A DNA stretch of 64,000 nt from Amaurobius ferox (taxonomy: Eukaryota > Arthropoda > Arachnida > Araneae > Amaurobiidae): positions 23,626,022 through 23,690,021 of the forward strand of contig OX578150.1 in NCBI GenBank assembly GCA_951213105.1, given 5' to 3'. The notes under the pieces were generated by a model. The model saw only the letters and a list, made by a program, of their open reading frames with translations. It was not told the DNA's origin and did no database searches. Below, piece by piece: positions 34,748 through 45,640 of this stretch. Position numbers and translations under genes: made by a program. Position 1 is the stretch's first letter. Each line of letters starts with the position of its first letter.

Positions 34748-35062
34748 CAACCCTCTCCAAAGTGAAAAATTTCTACCAGCCACCATGGCTGGTACGGCTC
34801 ATTTTTTACCAGCCACATAGAAGAATCTACATGCCACCTCAACAATGAAGGGTAAAAATACAATTTTAAACTATTTTAGCAACCTAATTTTATGTTGCCA
34901 GGAAACATCAAAAATGTTTGTAGCTTAATAGAAAAACAATACAAAATTTGAGGATTCTTAATATATTCACTTTAATTTTGCTTACTACATGACAATTAAT
35001 AATTACCAGCATCATTGGGTATATGTATTGTGTCTTTTCTTCCCATCATTGGTATTTTTCCA

Positions 35063-36850
35063 TCACAGGGTAATTGCTGCATCTGGATTATATTTATCAA
35101 TGGGCATCCCATTGCATTTGACCATCATTAGATCATCTAATGTTTCTTCCTGAATTGATGAACGAAAAGCTGTTTTTATTCTATTCATAGCAGAAAATCC
35201 CCGTTCGCATGGTGCTGTGCTAATAGGGATTAACTGGATCAATTCCATCAGTTTTGAAATTTGGGTAAACCTTCCTGTTTCGTTTTCTTCTATAACCAGT
35301 CAATTATACAAAGAATTAAATGGCACTCTTATCCCCAGTAGTTTTAACCAAGTCACAGGTATAAACTTTCAATCTAGAATACTCTGCTAAAACAGTTTCA
35401 GTATCAAAAGTGTGTATAACTGCTTTAGATAAGATATGACATATATCTGTCATGTTTTCAGTACCATACACCTTTATATTTTCCAGTTCATCAGGAAAAT
35501 AAATAGGATCCAAAAGTTTAACTAGTAGAATAACTGGGCTGTCTGTCACTAAAGATAAGTGTTCTTTTATGTGGCTAGATGATGTGACTAAAAGCTTACT
35601 CCTATCTTCCTAAAAAAAAACCCATTTCACCACGCTTGTATTCCGAAGGTATTTTTATTCCCCGAAATTCATCATCTTGAAGCAAACCATTGAGTTCTGT
35701 TTCACTCTCACTTTTACATTTTGAAAGTGTGTCCAGTCTCTAAATACAAGATTTAATTTCCCTTGCACCATGGTTTAACCCCAGATTATCTTTTTGCAGT
35801 AGCAAAGAAGTGTATGTTTCGACTTTGTTGAAGTCACACATAAAAAATAGAAACTTTATAAATCGAGGATTGGTCAGGGATTTTAAGAAGCCTCTTGCTT
35901 TCGCTTTGAAATTTGCGGATTTGTTTTTTTCAGCAACTATTTGCTGTAAATGAGTTGCAATTACATGCATATTTTTCTTTAATGCAGAGACTGCTGTATT
36001 ATTCGATGGTACACATCTTATGGAATGACATTTGACTGCCTTTTCATTGAGAAATTCTGCAATTTCTTTTAAATTACGCAGAAGTATTGGTCTTTTGTTA
36101 TATATCTTATAAAGTCCTTTCATAACTTCTTCAAATGTAACTAAATAGGTTACTTATTGGCAAGCATCAGAAAGTGCTAATTCTAATCTGGGGTTCAATC
36201 GATAAACCACGGATAATTTTCCTAATCCCGTCTCATTTTTAATTTTCTGGGCTACTCCATTGACAGAATCCATATTGTCTGAGGCACCATCAAAGCAGCA
36301 ACCTGCTAATTTCTTTTTCCAGACAATCACACCTTTTTTGCCCATAAGTTGATCAATTGTCTGCAATATTCCTTCAGAGTCTGCATTAACAAAGGCTAGA
36401 GACCAAGATATGAAACGGTTGGTTCTGTTCCATCCAAAAATTTGGCAATAAGAATTTCACTTTCAGTGATGCCCTTATCAGTCGATGCGTCTGACATAAT
36501 TGATATAAAGTTAGACTGGTTTATTTTACTAACAAGATTTTTTGCATATCTTCTATGAAATGCACAAATTGCTTTGCAGCTCTGTTGTTTATATATGTTT
36601 CTCCAATCTGCATGCCTATTTCCTTTTGCGAATCACAGAGGCTCTTAATATCCTTAAACAAGAAATCGTTTTTGCTATTGTATACGAGATGTAAAAAATA
36701 ATTTTCATTGTTTTTTCCAATTCTGTATTCATTCGACTTATTGTAATTGCTAATGGAGCTTGACATGGGTTCACCTTTGCTACATGAGCATCACAAGCTT
36801 GCCTGTGCATTTCTGAAGCATTATGAAATTTGACATAAAAAAATTTTTTT
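35063..36850 (-). pseudogene. hAT-3 transposase, catalytic and C-terminal part
   Basis: From 36850 downwards: a Cys-rich start with MHRQACDAHVAKVNP, then SIMSDASTDKGI near 36490 (probable first catalytic Asp). Next is CCFDGASDNMDSVNGV at 36154-36366 (probable second catalytic Asp region), a helical insertion domain at 35316-36123, and the dimerisation motif STAPCERGFSAMNRIKTAF at 35063-35248. Stops and frameshifts separate these blocks. The motif order is that of a complete hAT transposase that has decayed in place. Confidence 0.82.
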
Positions 36851-36869
36851 TTTCAAATTCATAGATATA

Positions 36870-38835
36870 CAGGGTTGTTATAATTAAAGTTTGCCTATTC
36901 AGAAGGCTCTAGAGCCGGTTCTATGGCTCCAAACGAAACAACATTTAACTAGTATGTAGTACAAGTGATGCGCTTTGCGAAAATCGAAAAAAAAAAATTA
37001 GTTACAATTGTCGTCAGTAGGTGGCATTGTACCAATAGCTAAGGCGATTGTTGCAATTTCTTTTTAAAATAAATAAAGGAAAATGCATTGCATAGTTGGT
37101 ACAATGACAATTCGCTAATGCAGAAAGCTCTAGAGCCAGATCTATGGCTCCAAATAATACAGAAAAAAGGAGATAATTTCATGTGACGCAATCTGCGTCT
37201 AGAAAAATAAAACATGTCGCTCACCAGCGACGAATAACAGCATTACGCATGCTCAATGAACCCTCCATTATTTGCAATCATGCATTCCATTCTCAGAACT
37301 GTGTTTTCTACTGCAGAGCGTAAAGTGTCCTGTGGGATTAACCCGATGTGACGCCTAATACACTTCAGATCAGAGATCGTCTGACATCTGTCTTTAGACA
37401 CAGAGTCTTTCAAACATCCTCACAGCCACAAATCGCATGGTGAGATCAGGCGATCGTGATGGCCAGATTGTTGTAAAATAATGATTTATCACACGGTCTT
37501 ATGTGAAATGGCATTGTAAGGAAGTCCGAACTGTTCGAGTAATGTGAGGTGGTGCACCGTCTTGCATAAAAACGGTATTTTGAAGGCAGCCTCGCTGTTG
37601 CAACTCGGGAATCACAAAACGTGACAACATATTGGGCTATCTTGTCTCATTTACGGAACATGTAATGGGTCCTGTGGGTGTTGATTCCTCATAAAAATAT
37701 GGCCCTATCATAAATGTAGCTGTAAAACTGCACCACACTGTCACTTTAGGTGCATGCAATGGAACTTCTTGAACAACGCTAGGATTCTCTTTCACCCAAA
37801 TCCGACAGTTGTGTGTGTTCACTTATCCGTTTACATAAAAATGCGCTTTATCGCCCCACAGAATATTCCAGGGCCAAGAGTCATCCACATTCATTCGTGC
37901 AAGAAATTGTAGTGCAAATGTTAGCCGAGTTCCTGTATCACCCTGTATTAGCTGTTGCACCCTCTGAATCTCTTGTATGGATAGTAGCACAAAATTTTAC
38001 GCATCACTTTTCTCACTGTGGAAATCGACATGTCGACTTCATTTGCAATAGCTGGCAAACTTGCATTACCATATGGTGAATGGTTTGATAAATCTACGGC
38101 AGCAGTAGCAATAGCTTCAACGATGAAACTGTATACTTGTTTTCGTCCTCTGCCAGAAAGAATGTCGAGTCTTCCTGTTGCCTCATATTTGTGAATCATT
38201 TTGTGAACGCCACGATCAGACGTCTAACATGTTTCTGTTTCCGGAATTCTCGAAGAGCTGCAACTGCTTTGCTGTTCTGTTGATAAAATAACTTTACAAG
38301 AAGAGCCTTTTCTTTCAACGAACCATTTTCCACGAAGCGTCAGATTCTAACGCTTTTCAGAAGCAATAAACTCGTCCAGTATCAAAGGAATCACAGACAC
38401 ACTTTGTTAGCTTGTTTTAAATCATAAGTTGATTTGAAGCGTATTTTAGTGTTTCGAAGTTGTGACATTACTGCCATATCGTCGAAGATTTGAATAAACA
38501 AGTGATCTTCTTCAAGCATTTGTTGAAATTTTGTACACTTTTGTGTGTTTCGTCTGAATTGACCGAAATTGATAGAATGAATCTGCACAATTTTACTTTT
38601 ACCAACTCTGACATAAATTTTCCTTCATTTTTTTTTACAACGAAACTTCTGAAAATCACCTTAGATATTGCAGCAGTGCCACCTACTGATGACAATTGTA
38701 ACTAATTTTTTTTTTTTTTTTTTTTCGCAGAGCGCATCACTTGTACTACATACTAGTTAAATGTTGTTTCGTTTGGAGCCATAGAACCGGCTCCCGAGCT
38801 TTCTGAATAAGCAAACTTTAATTATAACAACCCTG
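36870..38835 (-). mobile_element. Mariner-type element with long TIRs, nested in hAT-3
   Basis: The two ends are inverted copies over about 170 bp, starting CAGGGTTGTTATAATTAAAG and including GGTTCTATGGCTCCAAACGA on both sides. The left flank is TA as expected for mariner; the right flank is CA, so one copy of the target site has probably mutated. The TIRs are much longer than the 20-30 bp usual for mariner. Confidence 0.88.
37230..38345 (-). pseudogene. Mariner transposase remnant
   Basis: On the minus strand a helix-turn-helix DNA-binding region lies at 37948-38199, with IHKYEATGRLDILSGRGRK and the second helix MSISTVRKVMRKI. The catalytic part begins at 37637-37822 with RIWVKENPSVVQEVPLHAPK and KVTVWCSF. 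A third-acid region reads LISPCDLWL near 37430. Many frame breaks make it inactive. The motifs fit the IS630/Tc1/mariner superfamily. The exact DD spacing cannot be fixed through the frameshifts. Confidence 0.8.
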
Positions 38836-38839
38836 CATA

Positions 38840-39835
38840 TATATAATATATTTTTAAAAAATCCACGAAGTGCAGCGATTTTATATAATTACCATTTGTC
38901 GATTTTGGCGTATTCATCTCTACCTTTCAATCAGTCCCGTCTCAGATAGTGATTATTTGTGGGCTAATAGTAGAAAAAAAAGTGGATTTGAGAGCATTAG
39001 ATCCCGTCTCAGATAGCTATTATTTTTGGGTTAATAGTAGAAAAAATAAAGTGGATTTGAGAGCATTAATTAGATCCTATCTCAGATAACGATTATTTTT
39101 AGTATAAAAATTAATTAAATTAATGTAACTGCAGAAAACGAGTGAAGGTAATGGCGGTATGTACAACAAGCATGCAGTGCGATGAAATTGACAGCCATAG
39201 AAACGGATAAAGTAAGCAGTGTTGGTGACAAATTGGCTGTACTAAGTGGGAACATATACTAAACTTTAGCCAAAGTACCGATTTTTTGTGCATTTAAAAT
39301 CCTTTCAATTTTTTCATTTACCCTGAACTGGGTTTTTTCCTCGAAAAGTCATCACTATTTATTGATATAGAATTTCAAATAAGCAAATAAATGACTTTCC
39401 TTTTCCAACTTAAATGTTGTACATCCTTCCACAAACGATGTGGGTGTGACTTTCGCACTTGAATTTTCTTAGCAGATATTGCATAACAGTTTTCCATTTT
39501 ATTCTCTTGCCATGAATATGTCTATTTCCACTTCATAAAAGTCGCTTGGTTGAATGGATGTAAATTTTTACTTTTGGGTGGTGTATCGACAGCTTTTCGT
39601 TTTTTTAGTATCTTCCAATAATTCTTCATTTATTTCTGGAGTGGTTGAAGATTCATCGATAACAGAAGCATTGCCTTGGTCTGTGTTTTCCGATTTCTGT
39701 TTACTTTCCTTTGTTGTTTTTCACCCCAAAATGACGATAAGTTCTTTTGAAACATCATACGTAAATCAAAGGAGAGTAGTAGTAAGCAAGTGCAAACGAA
39801 AAAATTATAGAAGCGCCTATATAGAGCTCTAAAAA
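38840..39835 (-). pseudogene. hAT-3 transposase, N-terminal zinc-finger part
   Basis: On the minus strand, a serine-rich leader (SVIDESSTTPEINEELLED, about 39640) is followed by a degenerate TTF-type finger with FMKWKYIF, NGKLLCNIC and CTTFKLEKESH at about 39380-39560. This is the N-terminal arrangement expected of the same transposase that continues below 36850. The nested mariner separates the two. Confidence 0.6.
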
Positions 39836-40112
39836 TTTATCATCGCACTATTCATGCGTGCAGACTTCCACCGTATTAACAAGAGGGAAATCTGCAATGT
39901 TGCCAGTCCCTCGATTGTTCGTTTATTTGTGCTTTAACAATGAGTTTTATTTGCAAATAAACCAAAATAATATCTTTTTAGACGAATTTTTATACCGCCG
40001 CGTCGGCCGAGACGTCACTCGCCATTGTTGCGAGTAGCCCTAAAATTTCACCAGCCAGTAAGAAATTTTTACTCGCCACTTGGCGAGTGGCAACCGACAT
40101 TCGCGAGGGTTG

Positions 40113-40120
40113 GTGTAATG
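40113..40120. repeat. 8-bp target duplication (right) of hAT-3
   Basis: GTGTAATG; see 34740-34747. Confidence 0.7.
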
Positions 40121-40793
40121 GAATGGACCAAGAAATTTTTTCAGTAATAATGAGTCAGACCATTGTTAGTTGAACTTTGCCTAGAATTTTGGTAGAGAAG
40201 GGGGAAGGGGTATGCATTGTTTAGAGTCGTATTAGTTATTGTTCAGAATTCAGGATTGTCTATAGAGAAGGGGCTGGGGGGAAGGTAGTCTGTGAACCAG
40301 GGCCTGTAGTTAATTATTGTCTCCAGTATTGTGCATTCAAGATAAAAAAGATCATTCATTGTCACCCAGACCAGAAAACATGGATAAGTTAGAAAAAATA
40401 GAATAGTATATATTTTAGGTGGCAAAAAGATTTTTTCTTCCAAAAATTTATTTCCAAGGGGCTATCCATTTTTTTTTTTACCAATATAATAAAATTAACA
40501 GTAAATTAATTCAAATCAATTAAATATACAATGTACAAATAGAGTTGCTCTCTTTCAATTATTATATATTGTTTTATTGTATTTGTTTTATTAATTCCCC
40601 CCATCCTTAAAAATACAAGGGATCCTAATGTAAAACCTTTCACAGTGCATATGAAAACTAGTTACTGTACTGATTGAGGGTGACAGGATTTTGATTGGCA
40701 ATATTGTTTGTTTCGTTCTCACTTGACTTGTATATTGCTGTTCCTCCATGGGGCCGTCTAACAGTTGTATTTGGGCTAAAGTTATGATAGCTA
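40121..40793. other. Non-coding spacer
   Basis: No supported frame or repeat end was recognised. Confidence 0.5.
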
Positions 40794-43262
40794 TTATAGG
40801 TTAGGTTCTTTTACTTTACTAGAATGATCATTTACATTTACATCATTAGGGTTATCAGTTGCAATGCTACAGTCCATGTTATCATGGTCACTAGATTTTA
40901 AGTTTGACAGTTCAAACTGGTTTTTGGTAGGAACTTCCGTAGTGGAATTTTCCTCTATCCTAGACTTTTTACTTGGATTTAAAACCGGTTCAATTTCATC
41001 TCCAATTTTAATTTCCTTTATCAGTCCTATTTCTAGCAATTTAGTTTCAATTAATTTACCAACAACAACAACTACCTAACATATTATCCTCACATTTATA
41101 AATTACATAAATATCACTATTCTCAAATTTCTCAATACAGTACAATCTCGAAAATCCGGACATCCAAATCCGGAAACCTCCAAAATCCGGACGTTTTCTA
41201 AATTTTCAGTTTTTTTTGTTTTTTCCCCCGGACTGACGAAGTCGCGGATTTAAAAAACAACAGGATAAGATTATTTATTTTACACATAAGATTATATATT
41301 TTACCATATTTTCCGGTCGACTTTCTGAACCCGGAAATGAAACGAAAGTTTAGATGGACGGCCGTAGATAGATAGGCTCGTGGTTGGAGCGTGAATTGCG
41401 TTGTTAGCGTTAATCCCTCCTCCCCCTTATTCAAGTCACAACTCCTGATGAATTACTTCGCGTAAAATATAATACATCGTTATTTAAATACGGAATTTTT
41501 ATTATCAAAATTTCCTTTTCTCATTATTGAAAAAGACATTTTTCTGAAACAATGTAATTTTTAATGTTAAACACTTTAAAACGTTATCGTAACATTTTAT
41601 CACAGATGTTCAATTAAATCTAAAAATCCCGAGAATTCATATTAACGCTCACGGAAATTTATTTTGTTCACTTCGTAGTACGATTTCCATTCTTCAATGT
41701 ATTCTGTTTTGTCTTCAAAATCTCCTCCCCCTCCCGATATCTGATGATTTTTTCTTTCTCATCGAATGTGTCAGCTTGAAATCGACAGTATATTTTGCCT
41801 TTTTTGTTTAGAAAGCCATATTTACATACTATAAATAGCAAATAAATAACTAAATAATATTGTATCGCACAGAACCGAGCAACAAGGTCATTAACGCACA
41901 GAGCTCTCAAAGGGGTCGGCTTGCCACCGGTGACAGTCGGCTGTGTTTACGATTAGGAACTAAGCAAATTCCTTTCTTCGCTTTCCCTGCCCCACCACGT
42001 CCGGGTGCTGCCGTAACCTAGTAATGACTCATCGTAATTTAGAATAATCATTGAGAGGAGATTTTTTTTTTTTTTTTTTTTTTTTTTGGAAAAGATATTT
42101 ATTTTATCTACTGCGATATTTTTTACATATTTGACTATTACTAATAAAGTTTTTACTTTTTTCAGAGTCATCAGTCTTTTTAAACATGACATTATATAGA
42201 TGCTAGATAATAAATAAAACTTTTAAGTTCGTATATTTTGTTTTTCGTTCGTTAATAGCGAAAACGGTTTAGACACATTTACACCTTTAAATATATCTTT
42301 AAAAGTGCTAATCCTCGATCTTTATTAAATGCCGGCACTGCATTAAATCTTCCGGCGCTTCATTAAATCTCGACAAAGCCGATATAACGGAAGTTCTGCA
42401 CTTTGATGATGATGCGCCAATCGTAAATAAATTGAATGATGGTGAAATTCGCGATATGATATTAAATAAAAAAGATCGAAGTAGTGAAGATAAATGTGGA
42501 AAAGAAAAAATGCCCATTGATAATCTTATGCAAAAAATCGATCATGCAATTAAAGGTCTTGAACAAGAAGCATTATAACCGAGCAGAAGTAATGTCCATC
42601 TACAGGATAAAGAAAACGGTTTTCCCATAAACCAAAATTAATGAAATAACAAATGTTAATTCAAATATATAAACGAAATGATAAAATGGAATTTTATCAT
42701 TTCGTTTCGTTCACACATTCTAAATTATTAATGTGTATAATTTTTCTTAGAAATATCTTTTGCCTTATTTTTTAGATTAAATAATATGTTTTAATTGATT
42801 AACTTAACTTTTGCCATTATTTTTACTAAAAATAGTGTTTTATAATGTATTTAGTTAATATCAAATCTGAATTTTATTCAAATTCTATAATCCGGAAAAA
42901 TCGACAATCCGGAATCGGCAGAGTCCGGACGAGTCCGGATTTTCGAGGTTGTACTGTATCATGGGTCAACAAAAAAGAGTTTACAAAAGAAAACGAACCT
43001 ATTATCCAGGAGACTTGGTCCTTGTCCTGTCCAATCAATCCATTCCTGGCATCTTCTCGAAGTGCAGAGTCAACACGTAAATCACGAGTCCGCAGAAGTT
43101 CATCGCTTGTTTCACATCCTGAGTCCATGTGAATATCGATCCATCCTGTGGCAGGGAGTCGCAATAGGTAGTCATGGCATCCTTAAGAGGCCGAGCATCT
43201 TCCCCATCCAACTCACCAACAATAGTCCACGTGTATTCTAATTGAGCACTGTCCAAATCCAT
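40794..43262 (-). pseudogene. Gag-like ORF split by a pogo/Tigger element
   Basis: The minus-strand frame begins near 43262 (MDLDSAQLEYTWTIVGELDG) and changes frame near 43165. It runs through FVNSFLLTHD into the TA at 42957-42958. After the pogo insert it resumes in phase at 41137 with IEKFENSDIYVIYKCE. After another shift it continues as GKLIETKLLEIGLIKEIKIG, ending at 40794. The last part resembles the pattern of arthropod gag-like ORFs that precede a DNA- or RNA-binding region. No zinc knuckle was found. It is probably an ORF1/gag of a retroelement whose polymerase part is absent here. Confidence 0.5.
41138..42956 (+). mobile_element. Pogo/Tigger-like element, internally deleted
   Basis: The TIRs begin CAGTACAATCTCGAAAATCC on the left and, on the opposite strand, CAGTACAACCTCGAAAATCC on the right, rich in TCCGGA motifs as in Tigger elements. 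They are flanked by TA at 41136-41137 and 42957-42958. The 1819-bp element keeps only the end of a transposase frame on the plus strand (about 42355-42579: SLNLDKADITEVLHFDDDA to KGLEQEAL then stop). The central catalytic region is missing. It also carries a T27 run at 42061-42087. Confidence 0.88.
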
Positions 43263-44105
43263 AGTCGAGAGAGGGTGAAATCAATCCAAAAGTCCGAAAA
43301 AGCACTACCACGTGGGGAAAACACACGTGGCGAACCAAGTTCGAAAAGCACAAAAAGAAATGTTTGAGTACAAAGTACGTCACCAAATACGAAAATCACA
43401 AAAGTCGGCTGCAAATTGCTTAGCCCAACGTGCTCTACCGTTACCAGGTATAACACGCACAAGCAAGAGCAAGAAAAATCACCACAAGGTAAAAATCTGG
43501 AGCATCACTAAGGCAAGTCCATACAGCTCGGAGTCTGGGCTCCGAAAACCGGATGAGCGATCTTCGCTGTTCAATGAGTTTAGCATATATAGCAATATAC
43601 GATGCTCTCTGCTCCATTGAGGGCGCTGGGCTGGTAGTTGCTGTTTGCTGGATTCTGATTGGTTGTTGTATGGGACGGCTTCGACCTGCAAGTCTGTGCT
43701 AGGGAGGAAGGGGGAGGGGCAAGAGAATGCCGTGAGAGCAAATAAGAACAGAGCAAGCTCTGAGGAAGAATTAAGTTCTGCTATAAGTTAAATTTAGGTA
43801 AATTTAATAAAGTTAAACAATTTAAACAGTACAAGATGAAATTTAAAATTTAAGCAAGAAAAGAGTTAATTAAGTGTTAAATTAACAAGTTTTAAGTTTA
43901 AGTTTAATCTACAAATGCATTCCTGGTACCAAAGTTCTAGATCAAAAAAGGCACTTTTCAGTGCACACAAAAAATTTACAATATAAAATAAATACTTAAA
44001 GTTAAGGAAAACGTTTATTGGAGATTGTACTGGTCAAGCAGTTAAAACGCGGGCAAATGCAAGCAGTCTAGTTGGGCCAAAGAAGACGAACGGGGCAGAG
44101 TCACA
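43263..44105. other. Non-coding stretch, probable UTR debris
   Basis: 43263-43740 may be the 5' UTR of the gag-like ORF. 43741-44105 is AT-rich with repeated TTAAATTTA-type words. CCTGGTACCAAAGTTCTAGA at about 43922 is loosely like a Copia primer-binding site, but no LTR precedes it. Confidence 0.4.
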
Positions 44106-45640
44106 GCAAGTGCCGCCATCTACCGTCGTTCAGATTTATGAGACGCCTGGTTGTGGAATTGCATATCGATGTTTCTTCCATTTAGTACCGTTGGTGCTAA
44201 ACAGAAGATGCCTAGGTCTGCGCTTCCTGAGATAGGAAGGCGTAATAGGGTTATACGTCTGATCAACATCCCGCAAACAGGGTCTGCTAGAATTTTTCTT
44301 GTTAATTTTGAGTGAATGGGCCGAGATTTGCTCGATAACTCCCGAGACTTTGAGATCATGATGTATAACTTCGTCCTGGACATACCTAGGAGCATTAACG
44401 ATACAATGCAGGACTTTATTTTGAAACACTTGCAGTTTCTTAATGTGGACGTTTGCCGCCGACCCCCAAAACTGGGCTGGCGTACAAAAATCCAGGTGCA
44501 ATGATTTGTTTGTAAATAATTAGCTTATTGTTAAGGGAGAGGTGGGATAATCTACCGAGAATGGGAAGGAGGGCGCGGAAGGTTTTGTTAGCAGATGCAA
44601 ATTTAGAATCAATATGAACTCCGTCAGTCATGTGGGCATCCAATGTGACGCCCAAATATGTAGCAGAGTAACTGAAGGGGATAGGCTGATTAAAAATTTA
44701 AAAACAAAGTTATGATTTAATTCTCGGTAGTTCGGCTTGAAGATAACTACTGCACCCTTGGTAGCATTAATTTGGATTCTCCAGGAAATGAGCCAGTGCT
44801 CAAAGCTATGATTGATGTAACATTGAAGTGTGTTTATGGAGTTGTGTGATGAGCAGCTACGTGCGATTAACGCTGTGTCATCTGCAAAGATGGCCAGCTT
44901 AACTTGTGGTATGCTTGGTATATCGTTGATGAAGATGTTGAAAAGAAGTGGACTGAGATTTTCTCCTTGAGGAACACTGGCCTTGATTGGTCTAATAGTA
45001 GAGAGAAATTTATCAACTCGTACGCGGAAAAATCTATTAGTGAGATACGAGTTGATGATGGCCAAAAGTTGCATCGAAATGCCAAGTCGCACTAACTTGG
45101 TAATAAATCCGGGCAAGTAAGTTTTATAAAACTTACTTTAAGTTTTATAAAACTAGTAGTAAGTAAGTTTTATAAAACTTGCTTTTGCCACATCCAGAAA
45201 TATAATTGAAGTATACTGCCTGTTGGTGGAGTATTTATGAATAGTTTCTACAACCCGCATAAGCTGGGAATGCGTTGAATGCTCAGAACGAAACCCATGC
45301 TGATTGGCTGAAATTATATTGTTCGTCTGGCAGAAACTATTCAAACGTCTATGCAACACCAATTCATAAATTTTAGAGAAACTAGAAAGCAGGCTTATTG
45401 GTCTGTAGTTCTCGGGAACCGAGAGATTTTGAGAATTTTTTGGAATAAGGCAAATAACGGCAGTTTTCCAGCTTTGGGGAAAAAGCAACACAAGTACAGG
45501 TCTGGAAGATTCTTAATGATGCGATTACTAACATTATCAAGGCCGGGGGATTTTTTGACATTCAATCCATCAACGATATGTAGTATTTCAGCCAGAGAGA
45601 CTCTCTCCAAGTCGTTGGGTGCTTGTACGTGTAGAGCGTC
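44106..45640 (-). pseudogene. LINE-4 fragment: Jockey-type reverse transcriptase
   Basis: Read downwards: GLDNVSNRIIKNLP (45395-45610), then PENYRPISLLSSFSKIYELV and SANQHGFRSEHSTHSQLMRV (45153-45491). Then come a disrupted finger region, VPQGENLSPLLFNIFINDIP and LAIFADDTALIARS (44628-45116). The C-terminal part lies at 44136-44501, with FWGSAANVHIKKLQVFQNKV. At 45115-45182 three copies of AGTTTTATAAAACT replace the expected conserved residues after DVAKA. The endonuclease and ORF1 are absent. Its 5' side ends abruptly at the Copia gag near 45640. Confidence 0.83.
45115..45182. repeat. Palindromic triplication of AGTTTTATAAAACT in LINE-4 RT
   Basis: Three palindromic units within 68 bp sit exactly where a conserved RT segment should be, and they introduce stops. 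Confidence 0.85.

Larger units (their letters stand above)
34748..40112 (-). mobile_element. hAT-3 element, ZNF862-like, with nested mariner
   Basis: The ends are CAACCCTC and its complement GAGGGTTG. Subterminal blocks AAAATTTCT and CCAGCCA are shared by both ends, and an 8-bp duplication flanks the element. It is 5365 bp long, of which 1966 bp is a mariner inserted at 36870-38835. The minus-strand transposase remnant runs from about 39830 to 35063 in the expected N- to C-terminal order. It resembles hAT-1 in type but not in detail. Confidence 0.78.

Noticed and set aside
43922..43941. Copia primer-binding site and 5' LTR upstream of LINE-4
   Set aside because: No sequence matching the 3' LTR precedes it, and the similarity to a tRNA 3' end or internal site is weak.
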